Assembly (NCBI GenBank): GCA_029820945.1
Contig: JALGUJ010000015.1
Span: forward strand, 1-60,025
Length of the DNA: 60,025 bases
Reading direction: 5' to 3'
From: Candidatus Zipacnadia bacterium
GTDB lineage: Bacteria; Armatimonadota; Zipacnadia; Zipacnadales; UBA5352
The notes under the pieces are model-generated. The model did no database searches and was not told the origin of the DNA. It saw only the letters and a program-made list of their open reading frames with translations. Positions 50,450 through 59,880 of the stretch are shown here, in pieces (positions within the stretch are counted from its first letter, which is position 1; each line of letters opens with the position of its first letter). The translations under genes were made by a program, and so were the position numbers.

Positions 50450-52921
50450 TCAGTCAGCGTCGGCGCCTTCTTTCCCGGCCTCGAAGTCGCGCGTGTAACG
50501 GCACTTGGGGTACCCGCTGCAGCCGATAAACTTGCCGCGGCGGCCCTCCCGCACCACCAGCGGCTTGCCGCATTCGGGGCAGGTCTCGTCCAGCTTCTCC
50601 GGCTCAGGCGGCTCCCAGCCGGCGGCGATGGCGGCGCTGATGGGCTTGGTGGCCTTGCAGCTCGGGTAGTTGGAGCAGCCCAGGAACCTGCCGCGGCGGC
50701 TGCGGCGCAAGACCATCGGGGCACCGCACTCGTCGCAGACCACGGGCACGCGATCATCGTCGGCGGGCCGCTCCTGGCGCGCGTCGGGTTCCTCAACGAC
50801 CTGCGCGGGCTCGCCCACGATCTCCTCGCCCGCGTAGTCGCGCGTGTAGCGGCACTTGGGGTAGTTGGAGCAGCCGAGGAACTTGCCCCGGCGCCCGTCG
50901 CGCAGGATCAGGGTGCCGCCGCACTCGGGGCAGGTCTCCGCCGTCGCCTTGGGCCTGGCCCGCTCGCGCGGGGCGCCGTCCTCGCCGACGTCGGCAGTGT
51001 AGTGGCATTGCGGGTACCCTGTGCAGGCGAAGAACCTGCCGCGCCGGCCGGTGCGGATCACCAGCGGCGAGCCGCACTCGGGGCAGGTGTACTCGGTCTC
51101 CTCCGGCTCGTTGCCGCTGAGGTCGCGTACGTACTCGCAGTCCGGGTAGTTCTCGCAGCCGGCGAACTTGCCGTGGCGGGAATAACGGAGCAGGAGCCTG
51201 CCGCCGCACTCAGGACACCGCTCGCCTTCGAGCACCTCGGGGGGCGCCTGCTCGGCGCGCCGGACCTCGTCGGCGAAGGGGTCGTAGAACTCGCGCAGCA
51301 CCTCGCGCCAGTCGCGCTCACCACGCTCGACGGTGTCGAGGTCCTCCTCGACGTTAGCGGTGAACTCGATGTCCATGATCTCGGGGAAGTTGTCCACCAG
51401 GTAGTCGGACACGGCGAAGCCCAGCGGCGTGGGCACGAACTGGCGCCGCTCCATGCGCACGTACGTGCGCCGGCGCAGCGTGTCGATGATGTCCGCGTAG
51501 GTGCTGGGGCGCCCGACGCCGCTGGACTCAAGCTCGCGGACCAGCGAGGCCTCGGTGTAGCGGGGCGGGGGCTGGGTGAAGTGCTGCTCGGGGTCGAGCG
51601 CCACCAGCTCCAACGCCTGGTCCACCTCGAGCTCGGGGAGCGGGCTGTCGTCGTCCTCGCGCCCGGCCACGGCGTACCAGCCGGGGAAGACGACCACCTG
51701 GCCGGTGGCCCGCAGCCCGAACCGCCCTCCCTCGATGTCAACGCCGGTGGCATCGACGAGCGCGGGGGCCATCTGGGAGGCCACGAAGCGCCGCCAGATC
51801 AGCTCGTAGAGCGCAAGCTGGTCCTCATCGAGCGTGCTTCTGAGGCTCTCGGGGGTATCCGTGACGTTGGTGGGCCGAATCGCCTCGTGGGCCTCCTGTG
51901 CGCCCCTGGCCTTCTTCCCCCGGGCACCCGGGCCGACGAACTGCTTGCCCCACTGCTCCTCAATGAAGCCGACCGCCTGCCTGCGCGCGGTCGCGGCGAT
52001 GTGCGTGGAGTCGGTGCGCATGTAGGTGATCAGCCCGTGGCTGCCATCGCCCATCTCGACGCCCTCGTAGAGCTGCTGGGCGATGCGCATGGTCTTACGG
52101 GCGGAGAAGCGGAGCCTGTTCGACGCGGCGCGCTGCAGGCTGCTGGTGATGAATGGTGGCCGGGGGTTGCGCCGCTCCTGGCGCTTCTCGACTTCACTAA
52201 CCCGGTACTGCTCCCGCTCCATCTCCGCGACGACCGGGCCCACGTCGGCTTCGGAGGTCAGGTCGATCTCCTCGCCGCCGATGGTCCTGAGCTCGGCCTT
52301 GACCTGCTCCCCGCCCTCGGTCCGCAGCAGCGCGGAGATGGACCAGTACTCCTCGGGGTCGAAGGCGTCGCGCTCCCGCTCGCGGTCGGTGATGAGGCGC
52401 AGGGCAACCGACTGCACCCGCCCGGCGCTCAGGCCCGAGTCGGGCCGGCCGCCGCCGATCTTCTTCCATAGCACGGGGCTGAGGCTGTAGCCGACCAGGC
52501 GGTCGAGGATGCGGCGGGCCTGCTGGGCCTGCACACGGTCCATGTCGATCTCGCCGGGCTGCTCGAGCGCCTCCAGCACCGCCTCGCGGGTGATCTCGTT
52601 GAACTGGATACGGCGCGCCCGCTCCAGCCCAAGCTCATCCACGATGTGCCAGGCGATGGCCTCGCCCTCGCGGTCCGGGTCGGTGGCGAGATAGACCTCG
52701 TCCACGTCCTTGAGGGCCTTCCTGAGCTGGCTGATGGCCTTTGCGCCCGACACCACGTACTCGGGCTCGAATTCGCCCTCGACGTCCACGCCCATCTCGT
52801 CCTCCGGCAGATCGCGTACGTGACCCATGGAGGCGAGAAGGCTGTACTCCTCCGGCAGGAAGCTGGAGAGCGTTCTCGTCTTGGTCGGCGACTCGACTAT
52901 GATCGCTATTTTGCGTGCCAC
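50450..52921 (-). CDS. topA: DNA topoisomerase I with five C-terminal zinc ribbons
   Basis: An 823-residue type IA topoisomerase that relaxes negatively supercoiled DNA. The Toprim domain is at the N-terminus (IIVESPTKTRTL, ATDPDREGEAIAWH), GLSAGRVQSVALRL follows, and the nucleophile is Tyr300 in ITYMRTDSTHIA. The C-terminus has five C-x-x-C...C-x(n)-C zinc ribbons (CPECGGRLLLRYSRHGKF and four similar units between about 555 and 815). E. coli has three zinc motifs plus two degenerate ones, so five intact ones is at the high end. The start is GTG 52921, with AGGGA upstream. dprA lies 37 bases upstream on the same strand, the common dprA-topA arrangement. Confidence 0.96.
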   Translation of the reverse strand: MARKIAIIVESPTKTRTLSSFLPEEYSLLASMGHVRDLPEDEMGVDVEGEFEPEYVVSGAKAISQLRKALKDVDEVYLATDPDREGEAIAWHIVDELGLERARRIQFNEITREAVLEALEQPGEIDMDRVQAQQARRILDRLVGYSLSPVLWKKIGGGRPDSGLSAGRVQSVALRLITDRERERDAFDPEEYWSISALLRTEGGEQVKAELRTIGGEEIDLTSEADVGPVVAEMEREQYRVSEVEKRQERRNPRPPFITSSLQRAASNRLRFSARKTMRIAQQLYEGVEMGDGSHGLITYMRTDSTHIAATARRQAVGFIEEQWGKQFVGPGARGKKARGAQEAHEAIRPTNVTDTPESLRSTLDEDQLALYELIWRRFVASQMAPALVDATGVDIEGGRFGLRATGQVVVFPGWYAVAGREDDDSPLPELEVDQALELVALDPEQHFTQPPPRYTEASLVRELESSGVGRPSTYADIIDTLRRRTYVRMERRQFVPTPLGFAVSDYLVDNFPEIMDIEFTANVEEDLDTVERGERDWREVLREFYDPFADEVRRAEQAPPEVLEGERCPECGGRLLLRYSRHGKFAGCENYPDCEYVRDLSGNEPEETEYTCPECGSPLVIRTGRRGRFFACTGYPQCHYTADVGEDGAPRERARPKATAETCPECGGTLILRDGRRGKFLGCSNYPKCRYTRDYAGEEIVGEPAQVVEEPDARQERPADDDRVPVVCDECGAPMVLRRSRRGRFLGCSNYPSCKATKPISAAIAAGWEPPEPEKLDETCPECGKPLVVREGRRGKFIGCSGYPKCRYTRDFEAGKEGADAD

Positions 52922-52958
52922 CGTATCATCCCTGCATGCGGCGCTCGGCCGCCCGTTG

Positions 52959-54071
52959 TCATGTGCGTACGAACTGGTTGCCCGGGAAGCGCTTGACCAG
53001 GCCCTTGACCTCCAGCAGCATCAGCGCGGCCGAGACCTGGGAGGTCGGCATCTGCGCCACGTCCGAGACCTGGTCGATGTGCCGCGGCTGATGGCTCAGG
53101 GCCTCCAGGACGGCGCGCTGGTCGGCGGGCAGGTCGGCGAGCTTGCGCTGGCGCTCCTGGTCCGGCTCGCGCTCGGGCACGGCCTCGAGCATGATGCCGA
53201 GCCCCTCGACCACGTCCTCGGCGGTCTCCACCAGCGCCGCGCCGTGGCGGAGCAGGTCGTGGCAGCCGCGACTGGTGGGGCTGGTCACGTTGCCCGGCAC
53301 GGCGAAGACCTCGCGCCCCTGCTCCACGGCCAAGCGTGCGGTGATGAGCGCTCCGCTCTTGAGCGGCGCCTCGACCACGATGGTGCCCACGCAGAGTCCG
53401 CTGAGAATGCGATTGCGCTGCGGGAAGCGGTCACGCGTCGGCGGAGTGCCGGGCGCCAACTCGGTCAGCACCGCGCCCTGCGCGGCGATCCCTTCGCGCA
53501 ATTGCGCGTTCGCGCTGGGGTAGTTCACGTCGATGCCGCAGGCGAGGACGCCGATGGTGCGCCCGCCGGCCTCGAGCGCCGCCTCGTGCGCGTCCGCGTC
53601 GAGGCCCATGGCCAGCCCGCTAACGATGGTGAAGCCGCGCCTGACGAGATCGGCGGCAAGGCGGCGGGCAATCATCTCCCCGTAGTCGGTGCGCCTGCGC
53701 GTGCCGACGATGGCGACTGCAAGCTCATCGCGCGGCTCCAGGCCGCCTCTGACGTAGAGCAGCGCCGGCGGATCGTCAATCTCGCGCAGCAGCTTCGGAT
53801 AGCGGTCGTCGCCGATCGAGACCAGGTGGCAGTCCAGCTCGTCCAGCAGCGCGCGCAGGCGCGGCAGGTCGGCCTCAGCCTCGGCAGCGCGCAGCCTGCG
53901 CACGTGCGTTGCCGTGATGCCGCTCACGGACCGAAGCTGATCGTTGCTCGCACCGAGGACCGCTTGCGGAGTCTCGAAGGCATCGATGAGCATCAACTGG
54001 CGCGCGGGCGAGAGGCCGCTGCAACTCAGTATCAGCCAGGCATCACGTTGTGACGCAGCTTCATCCCCCAT
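52959..54071 (-). CDS. dprA: DNA-processing protein DprA
   Basis: A 370-residue protein that loads RecA on incoming single-stranded DNA during transformation. The N-terminal helical HhH-like part (residues 1-80) is followed by the Rossmann-like domain with YPKLLREIDDPPALLYVRG, AIVGTRRRTDYG, SGLAMGLDADAHEAAL and PQRNRILSGL. A C-terminal winged helix (DQVSDVAQMPTSQVSAALML) ends the protein, as in typical DprA. The length is normal. It is 37 bases upstream of topA. The full dprA gene suggests competence ability, but other com genes are not in the window. Confidence 0.96.
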   Translation of the reverse strand: MGDEAASQRDAWLILSCSGLSPARQLMLIDAFETPQAVLGASNDQLRSVSGITATHVRRLRAAEAEADLPRLRALLDELDCHLVSIGDDRYPKLLREIDDPPALLYVRGGLEPRDELAVAIVGTRRRTDYGEMIARRLAADLVRRGFTIVSGLAMGLDADAHEAALEAGGRTIGVLACGIDVNYPSANAQLREGIAAQGAVLTELAPGTPPTRDRFPQRNRILSGLCVGTIVVEAPLKSGALITARLAVEQGREVFAVPGNVTSPTSRGCHDLLRHGAALVETAEDVVEGLGIMLEAVPEREPDQERQRKLADLPADQRAVLEALSHQPRHIDQVSDVAQMPTSQVSAALMLLEVKGLVKRFPGNQFVRT

Positions 54072-54190
54072 GGTTCACTCACCGCGGCGCGCGACGGCCG
54101 GACACGCTGGCTACCGACAGGCCATTGCAGAACGACACCAAGAGGCCGTGACGGCCCCTTGGCTGGCTGTGGCACGCCGATCGCCGAGCT

Positions 54191-54589
54191 CTACACATCG
54201 TCTGTGGGGACGTCGGACAGCTCCTGCTCCTCCGCGGTACGCTCGGCGGGCCCGACCTGCATTTGCGGCCGTCCCAGTTGCTGCCGCAGGTCGCGGATTG
54301 TCTTGCCGCGGCTGGTGCTCCTCCTCTCCTCTTCTGCGAGGCGCTCGCGCGTCTGAGCAAGGTCGCGCCTCACCGAGCGCCAGGGCGCGACCATGGCGAT
54401 GGCCATGAGGATCGCGCCGATGGCCATGCCGGCCAGAGGCAGCACGAAGAGGGGCACGGGAGCGCCCCACGCGTTCGTCCCATCATAGAACCCGACGACT
54501 TCCACCATCGCGGGGTTCCAGAGTGCGAAGAAGATGGCGTATGCCGCGAACAGGATGACGAGCAGGACTGTCACGATGGCCTGGGCCAT
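54191..54589 (-). CDS. LapA/DUF1049-like small membrane protein
   Basis: A 132-residue protein with two N-terminal membrane segments (VTVLLVILFAAYAIFFAL and LPLAGMAIGAILMAIAMV), a short basic stretch, a coiled-coil-like helix (RRDLAQTRERLAEEERR) and a polar tail. This is the layout of lipopolysaccharide assembly protein A (LapA, DUF1049). Identity is by layout only; residue-level similarity is modest. It sits between the PQQ-propeller gene and dprA on the same strand. Confidence 0.7.
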   Translation of the reverse strand: MAQAIVTVLLVILFAAYAIFFALWNPAMVEVVGFYDGTNAWGAPVPLFVLPLAGMAIGAILMAIAMVAPWRSVRRDLAQTRERLAEEERRSTSRGKTIRDLRQQLGRPQMQVGPAERTAEEQELSDVPTDDV

Positions 54590-54631
54590 TGTCCGACCCC
54601 CTGCGACCAGTGTGATTGGGAGCGTGACCGG

Positions 54632-56422
54632 CTAATCCATCGGTTCGGGCGGCATGTCCTCGGGCAGGATTCCCTCGGGGAACTCGTCGCCCGGGGCGAA
54701 TCCCTCGAACTCAGGGCGCTTGGGCTTCGGCGGAGCGGGCGGCTTGAGCTTGTTATCGATGGTGAAGGCCACGGTCCTGGCACTGCGGTTCCCACGCCAG
54801 TCCTCCGCCGTGAACACCAGGCGCTTGACGCCGTTGGGCAGGTTGGCCGCCGCCCCGCGTGGGTCGTAGATGTACCAGATCAGGCCCTCGCGGGAGTCGT
54901 AAGTGAAGTCCGCGGGGTCGCCGTTGATGGTCACGGTGACGGCGTCGGGGTTGATGCCCGAGCCCTCGTCGGTAAGCATCAGTGACAGGAAGATGGGCGG
55001 TGTGCCTGGTATCTGGATGTCCTCCGCATAGCGCTCGGGGAACTCCTCCTCGTCGCTGAGGACCGGGGTGAACTGCACGCGCTGCCTGCCGGCTCCCGGC
55101 ACCTCGAGCACCGGGGCGGAGATGGTCGGCGGCGTGTTGTCGGGAGCGTCGGTCTCGAAGCCGTAGATGACGCCGTCCTCGCCGATGACGTAGAGGGCGT
55201 TCTCGACGACCGCTATGGAGGGGTCCACGACATTCTCGAAGGTCTCCTCTTGTTGCTCGGTCGGACGGCCCACGCCGGGCCCGCCCTCATCCGGCATGTC
55301 GAGCATCGGCGCGTCAATCGGCCCGCCTTCCATGTCGAACTCGTCCTCGCCGATGACCAGCCCGCCGCCCTTGGGTTGCTTCTCCACCTTCTCGGCGGTC
55401 GGCGGCAGCGTGTACTTCCAGAGCATCTCGCGCCCATCCAGGGAGATGGCGATCAGGTCGCGCTCGCCGGCGCGGAACACGAGCTTGTCGTCGGCGATCA
55501 CCGGCGAGCTGGTGATGGGCCCGACGACGCCCTCGGGTGGCCACTTCCAGATGGCCTCACCGCGATTGGCGTCGATTGCGTAGACCGCCCCGGCCCGGGT
55601 GCCGATGTAGACGCGCCTGCCCAGCACGCAGGGGGCTCCCACGATCAGGTCAGCGGCCTTGAACGGGCGACCCCAGACGAGCCGGCCGGAGTAGATGTCG
55701 CGCGCAACCAGTTCCTTGCCGGAGGCATAGATGACCTTGGTGCGCTCGCCGACCGGTGAGGCGAAGAAGGTCTTGCGCGCCACCGCGTTCGACCACAGCG
55801 GCCGGCCCTGGCTGTTAAGGCAGTAGATCCTGCGGTCCAGCGACCCGACGACGACGACGTCGCGGTAGACCAGCGGCGGTGCCTTGATGTCCCCGTTGGC
55901 CTCGAACTGCCAGATCGGCCGGCGGCTCTCCAGGTCCAGCGCCGTCAGGCGGTTGTCGTCGGAGCCGAAGTAGCACACACCGTAGGCGACGACCGGCGTG
56001 CAGTCCACCGGCCCGCCCGTGGGATAGCGCCACTGCACGGAGCCGTCCTCGGCATTCACGGCCCACAGGTTGTTGTCCCGGCTGCCGAAGTAGAGGATGC
56101 CCTCAACGAGGGCGGGGCTGGAGTAGATCTCGCCACCGGTCGCCTGCTCCCACAGCACGTCGCCGGTGACGCGATCAATGGCGTAGATGGTGTCTCCCAC
56201 GGGAGCGTAGACCGCATTGGGGCCCACCGCAGGCGTGGCGATGGGAGTGACTCCCTCCGCTTCGATGGTGTGCTTCCAGAGCAGGCTCACGGGCACCGCA
56301 AGCGGGGCGTCGGAGACGCCGGTGCTGGCCTCGTCATAGCGCGCCAGCCACGTTGCGTCCTGCGCCCAGGCCGCCGCCGCGCAGATCGCAAGCAGTACGA
56401 GGATTGCAGAACCGGATCGCAT
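54632..56422 (-). CDS. Secreted PQQ-like beta-propeller protein
   Basis: A 596-residue exported protein. The signal peptide is about 20 residues (SAILVLLAICAAAAWAQ). Repeating blades carry the Trp-containing motif W-x-x-x-x-G and AVNAEDGSVQW, ALDLESRRPIW and AIDANRGEAIW, typical of the seven- or eight-bladed PQQ-binding-like fold. Cofactor or enzyme activity is not supported. The C-terminus is an Ig-like region with a Pro-rich end. ATG 56422 has GGAGGGAC 8 bases upstream; the in-frame ATG at 56461 overlaps the M16 gene end. It likely acts in the outer envelope, perhaps as a scaffold like BamB, but this is inference. Confidence 0.87.
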   Translation of the reverse strand: MRSGSAILVLLAICAAAAWAQDATWLARYDEASTGVSDAPLAVPVSLLWKHTIEAEGVTPIATPAVGPNAVYAPVGDTIYAIDRVTGDVLWEQATGGEIYSSPALVEGILYFGSRDNNLWAVNAEDGSVQWRYPTGGPVDCTPVVAYGVCYFGSDDNRLTALDLESRRPIWQFEANGDIKAPPLVYRDVVVVGSLDRRIYCLNSQGRPLWSNAVARKTFFASPVGERTKVIYASGKELVARDIYSGRLVWGRPFKAADLIVGAPCVLGRRVYIGTRAGAVYAIDANRGEAIWKWPPEGVVGPITSSPVIADDKLVFRAGERDLIAISLDGREMLWKYTLPPTAEKVEKQPKGGGLVIGEDEFDMEGGPIDAPMLDMPDEGGPGVGRPTEQQEETFENVVDPSIAVVENALYVIGEDGVIYGFETDAPDNTPPTISAPVLEVPGAGRQRVQFTPVLSDEEEFPERYAEDIQIPGTPPIFLSLMLTDEGSGINPDAVTVTINGDPADFTYDSREGLIWYIYDPRGAAANLPNGVKRLVFTAEDWRGNRSARTVAFTIDNKLKPPAPPKPKRPEFEGFAPGDEFPEGILPEDMPPEPMD

Positions 56423-56457
56423 AGCCGTCCCTCCAGCTTCCACAAATCGGTCGCCTG

Positions 56458-57786
56458 TCATTGGGTCTGGCGGCCGCTGAGCCGCACGGCCCAGGTCCTG
56501 TCGAACAGCCGCGCCATCGCCCCCATCACGTCCTGAGCGTCAACGGAGGCGACCTCACCGGCGAGCTGCGCGTCACGCCTGTACCCCTGGGGGCCGCCAA
56601 GCAGCTCGAACATCCCGAGGTAGTGCGCTATCTCACGGTTACGCTGCCGCCGCAGCGCCTGTCGGCCAATCAGGTAACGCTTGGCCCGCGCCAGCTCCTG
56701 AGCGTCGGCCGGCTCGGACTTCGCGCGCTCAATCTCCGCGTCGATCGCCCGCGCGACCTCGTCGAGCCGCTGGCGATCGCAGGTCGCCAGCACGAAAGCG
56801 GACGGAACCCTCCTGGACGGTGTGTAGTGCTGGGCGATCGTGTAGGCCAGCGGGCGCTCGATCCGCAGCGCGCGATACAACCTGCTGTCCATCCCCGAGC
56901 CCAGGAGCGTCATGCCCACGGCCATCGCCGGATACTGCGGCGACTCCAGCGACACTGCGCGGCCACCGGCCACGTAGACCGACGTCGGCCCGACACCGGG
57001 AAGCTCCACCTCCCCGGGGCGCTGGACCGGCGCCGGCTCCGGCGCCTCATCGAGCAGCGCTCCGGGCAGCAGGCCACTCATGGCGCTCGACACCGCGTCG
57101 AGTGCGCGCGTGCCATCAACCCCGCCGCTCACGGTGACGACGGTCGCGTTCGGCAGATAGTGACTGGTGTGGAAGCGCCTGATCTCCCCAAGCGTGATTC
57201 CCGCGACCGCGACGGCGTCGGCACTACCATAATCCCCGGCGCCCACACCGGGGTAGGCCAGGCTGTAGAAGCGCTCCAGAGCCGCGCCTGTCGGCGTCTC
57301 ATCGCGGGCCGCCAGGCTGCGAATCAGACTGTCTCTGGCGGCCCCCAGCGCCTGCTCCGACAGCTCCGGTCGGAAGAGCATGCGGCGCATGAGCGTCGCG
57401 CACTCGCCGACTGACTCGGCCGGTGCAGCCAGCACCAGCTCGACGTAGTCGGGAGCCACCGAAATGTCAACTCGAGCGGCGGCGCCGCGGAGATCCTGGT
57501 CACAGCAGTCGCCGCGCGCGACCATCATCTGCGTGAGCTGCCGAATGCCCGGCGCCACACGCGCCTCGTGCAGGGCCGTCACCTGCACGAACCCGCAGAT
57601 GACCACGGTCGCGGTATGCTCGTTGTCCTGAACGATCACCCGCAGACCGTTGGGCAGGTGGCGTTTTAGCGCACCCGTCGGCCCCACCGGCGCAGCGGCT
57701 GCCGCGGAGACGGCGGCGAGCAGGAGCGTCGTCAGAGCCCAGCGGAACTGCGCCCCGCGCAGAAGAAGCGCCGGGATGGCTGTCAC
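56458..57786 (-). CDS. M16 peptidase-like protein lacking the zinc motif
   Basis: A 442-residue M16-fold protein with an N-terminal signal or anchor (LTTLLLAAVSAAAAAPVG). LKRHLPNGLRVIVQDNEHTATV is the family start and SHYLPNATVVTVSGGV the end of its first half. Where active enzymes have H-x-x-E-H, this one has Q83-L-T-Q86-M87 in GIRQLTQMMVARG, so all three metal/catalytic residues are replaced and it is predicted inactive. The second half (SVYVAGGRAV, RIERPLAYTIAQHYTP) looks like the substrate-binding half. Active/inactive M16 pairs are known, but no active partner is adjacent. It may be a chaperone-like scaffold. The stop lies 5 bases after the TPR gene in the operon order (57786 and 57792). 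Confidence 0.82.
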   Translation of the reverse strand: MTAIPALLLRGAQFRWALTTLLLAAVSAAAAAPVGPTGALKRHLPNGLRVIVQDNEHTATVVICGFVQVTALHEARVAPGIRQLTQMMVARGDCCDQDLRGAAARVDISVAPDYVELVLAAPAESVGECATLMRRMLFRPELSEQALGAARDSLIRSLAARDETPTGAALERFYSLAYPGVGAGDYGSADAVAVAGITLGEIRRFHTSHYLPNATVVTVSGGVDGTRALDAVSSAMSGLLPGALLDEAPEPAPVQRPGEVELPGVGPTSVYVAGGRAVSLESPQYPAMAVGMTLLGSGMDSRLYRALRIERPLAYTIAQHYTPSRRVPSAFVLATCDRQRLDEVARAIDAEIERAKSEPADAQELARAKRYLIGRQALRRQRNREIAHYLGMFELLGGPQGYRRDAQLAGEVASVDAQDVMGAMARLFDRTWAVRLSGRQTQ

Positions 57787-57791
57787 AGTCG

Positions 57792-59747
57792 CTATCCGGA
57801 GGTGAGTCGCTTGAGAGCCTCCCTGGCCTCCAGATTATCGCTCTGGGCGGCCAGGGCGGCTCCGTACGCGGTGATGGCCTCGTAGGGCCGCCCCTCCTCC
57901 TCATACACCCGGCCCATCTGCACGTAGAGCGCGGCGTCCTGCTCGGGGCCGGGCGACACCTCAAGGGCCGTGCGCAGGGCCTGCGCGGCGGCCTGGAACT
58001 GAGCCAACTCGGTGTAGGCCTCAGCGAGCTGCTGGAGGGCGTCGAGATAGGCCGAATCGAGGGCCAGCGCCTGGTTGAGCGTCTCGACCTCAAGGTCGTA
58101 TTGGCCTGAGAAGTGATAGGTTCGGGCGATCAGGTAGTACAGGTAGCTGCGCTGCACCGCCGTGTTCGCGATGGCGGGCTTGGGTATGCGTTTGAGCGCC
58201 TCCTCGTACTGCGTTCGCGCGCGGTGCCAGGAGCCCATCTGGAAGAAGGCGTTGCCGAGGTTCGTGTAGGACTGGTGCAGCGTCGGGTCAGCCTCGATGG
58301 CCTCCGAGAAGTGCTCGCTTGCGAGGCCCAGCTCACCCAGGTAGTAGTGTGCGAGGCCCGCGGCGTTATGGGCCTGTGCGTTCTCGGGGTCGAGGTTCAG
58401 GGCTGTCTGCGCCGCGCTGATGGACTCCTGATAGTCCTCCTGGTGCATGTAGGCCTCGGCCAGAGCGGCGTAGAGCGCGGGCTTGCGCGGGGCCAGTGCC
58501 AGCGCCGCGCGCAGGTCCTCAATGGCCTTGTCCGGCTCGCCAATTGCCAGCCGTGCGTGTGCGCGGCCCTCATAGGCCTCCACGTAGTCGGGAGCATTGG
58601 CGATGGCCTCGTCGTAGCGCGCGATCGCCTCCTCGAAGGTATGCGACTCGATCTCGCGCTCCGGGTCGGAGACGTAGGTGGCCGCCTGGAAGGAGAAGAC
58701 GTCGCCCAGCGCCTTGTGTGCGGGTGGGAAGCCCGCATCGAGCATGATGGCCTCATCGATGGACGCGATAGCGGTGTCGACCGTTGAGATGGCGGTGTAG
58801 AGCAGGCCGTCCTCGTAGAAGGTCTCCTTAGCCTCCCCGAAGTAGGCGTTGCCTATCTGGACGTAGGGGAGGGGGTCGGCGGGGTTGCCGCCGTGGTGGG
58901 AGTCGAGAGCTGTTCGGTAGCTGATGCGGGCGCGTGCCCAGTCGCCGCTGGCCTCGGCGCTGTCGCCCATCGCCTGGTAGAGCACGGGCCACATGGTCAG
59001 CTCCTGGACGAACTCCCTGGCCCGGTCGTAATCCTGCGCCAGCTCCTCCTGGATCCGCTGCTTGCTGCGCTGCGCCTCGGGTGTGAGCGCGCCCTCGCCC
59101 TCGCGAAGGATCAGGCGCTCGAGTCTGCGCCGCCTGCGGTCCCACTCGTCGATGATCTCGGCGGCCTGCTCGAAGTCCTTGAGCGCCTGCTTGTACTCCT
59201 CGCGCTGATGGTGCGCGAGAGCCCTGTAGTAGTAGGCCTCCACGTAGTTTGGGCTGTGCTGTATGGCCTGGCTGGTTGCCTCGATGGCATCCATGGGGCG
59301 ACCGGCGAGGTAGTAGACCCGGCCCAGGACGTTGAAGACCTCAGCGAGGTTCTTGAACTGCCGGTTGCGCAGCTCGTCCTGATAGGCGCGGATGGCCTCG
59401 TCGTAGGCCCCGAGCTTCTCGTAGATCAGTCCGATGTGGAGCTGGGTTCCCGGTCGGCCGGGGCGGATCTCGGCGGTCTTGTTGAGGGCCTCAAGGGCCT
59501 CTTCGAGATCCCCCTGGTGGTAGCGGCTGGCGCCCAGGTAGTACCACGCCGCCTCGTGCTCGGGGTTGTCGGCGACCACTGACTCGAGCTTGCGAATGGC
59601 CGCGGGATAGGAGCGCTCGTGGAAGAGCCTCACGCCCTCGGCGAAGTCGCGATCCACGTCCTGCGCCCAGGCGAGCCCGCACAGTAGCAGGGCCGCAAGA
59701 AGGGCGTACACGCCGATAAGCCCGCGGACGCGGCTGGTCCTCGTCAT
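57792..59747 (-). CDS. Secreted or periplasmic TPR-repeat protein
   Basis: A 651-residue exported protein. The signal peptide is about 28 residues (LIGVYALLAALLLCGLAWAQ). The mature protein is a long array of tetratricopeptide repeats (for example HEAAWYYLGASRYHQGDLEE, EAYYYRALAHHQREEYKQA, AHNAAGLAHYYLGELGLA, PALYAALAEAYMHQEDYQ), at least twelve by eye, with one charged interruption near residues 200-250 (RRRRLERLILREGEGAL). It should be a protein-protein scaffold. It heads the minus-strand series and is preceded 45 bp upstream by a consensus promoter (-35 TTGACA, -10 TATAAT). ATG 59747 is at the start of the signal peptide. Confidence 0.88.
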   Translation of the reverse strand: MTRTSRVRGLIGVYALLAALLLCGLAWAQDVDRDFAEGVRLFHERSYPAAIRKLESVVADNPEHEAAWYYLGASRYHQGDLEEALEALNKTAEIRPGRPGTQLHIGLIYEKLGAYDEAIRAYQDELRNRQFKNLAEVFNVLGRVYYLAGRPMDAIEATSQAIQHSPNYVEAYYYRALAHHQREEYKQALKDFEQAAEIIDEWDRRRRRLERLILREGEGALTPEAQRSKQRIQEELAQDYDRAREFVQELTMWPVLYQAMGDSAEASGDWARARISYRTALDSHHGGNPADPLPYVQIGNAYFGEAKETFYEDGLLYTAISTVDTAIASIDEAIMLDAGFPPAHKALGDVFSFQAATYVSDPEREIESHTFEEAIARYDEAIANAPDYVEAYEGRAHARLAIGEPDKAIEDLRAALALAPRKPALYAALAEAYMHQEDYQESISAAQTALNLDPENAQAHNAAGLAHYYLGELGLASEHFSEAIEADPTLHQSYTNLGNAFFQMGSWHRARTQYEEALKRIPKPAIANTAVQRSYLYYLIARTYHFSGQYDLEVETLNQALALDSAYLDALQQLAEAYTELAQFQAAAQALRTALEVSPGPEQDAALYVQMGRVYEEEGRPYEAITAYGAALAAQSDNLEAREALKRLTSG

Positions 59748-59791
59748 CCGGTTATGCTCCCTTCAGAGCCACGGTCGCCCGTGCGTGCGGC

Positions 59792-59821
59792 ATTATACGA
59801 CACGGCTCGCGGGCATGTCAA
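59792..59821 (-). promoter_or_regulatory. Consensus sigma-70 promoter of the TPR-M16-PQQ-dprA-topA series
   Basis: On the minus strand, TTGACA (59816-59821) and TATAAT (59792-59797) match the consensus exactly with an 18-bp spacer. The -10 is 45 bp before the TPR start, giving a leader of about 38 bases. Perfect matches in both boxes are rare in a GC-rich genome, so this probably drives high expression of the downstream genes. Confidence 0.8.
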
Positions 59822-59880
59822 CGCGGCGAAAGGGGCCGAAACAGGCCCATCTACTATCAGCAACTCCACTTCGCCCCGGA

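Noticed and set aside
50354..52471. A 705-codon plus-strand open frame opposite topA
   Set aside because: Antisense shadow of the clear topA gene.
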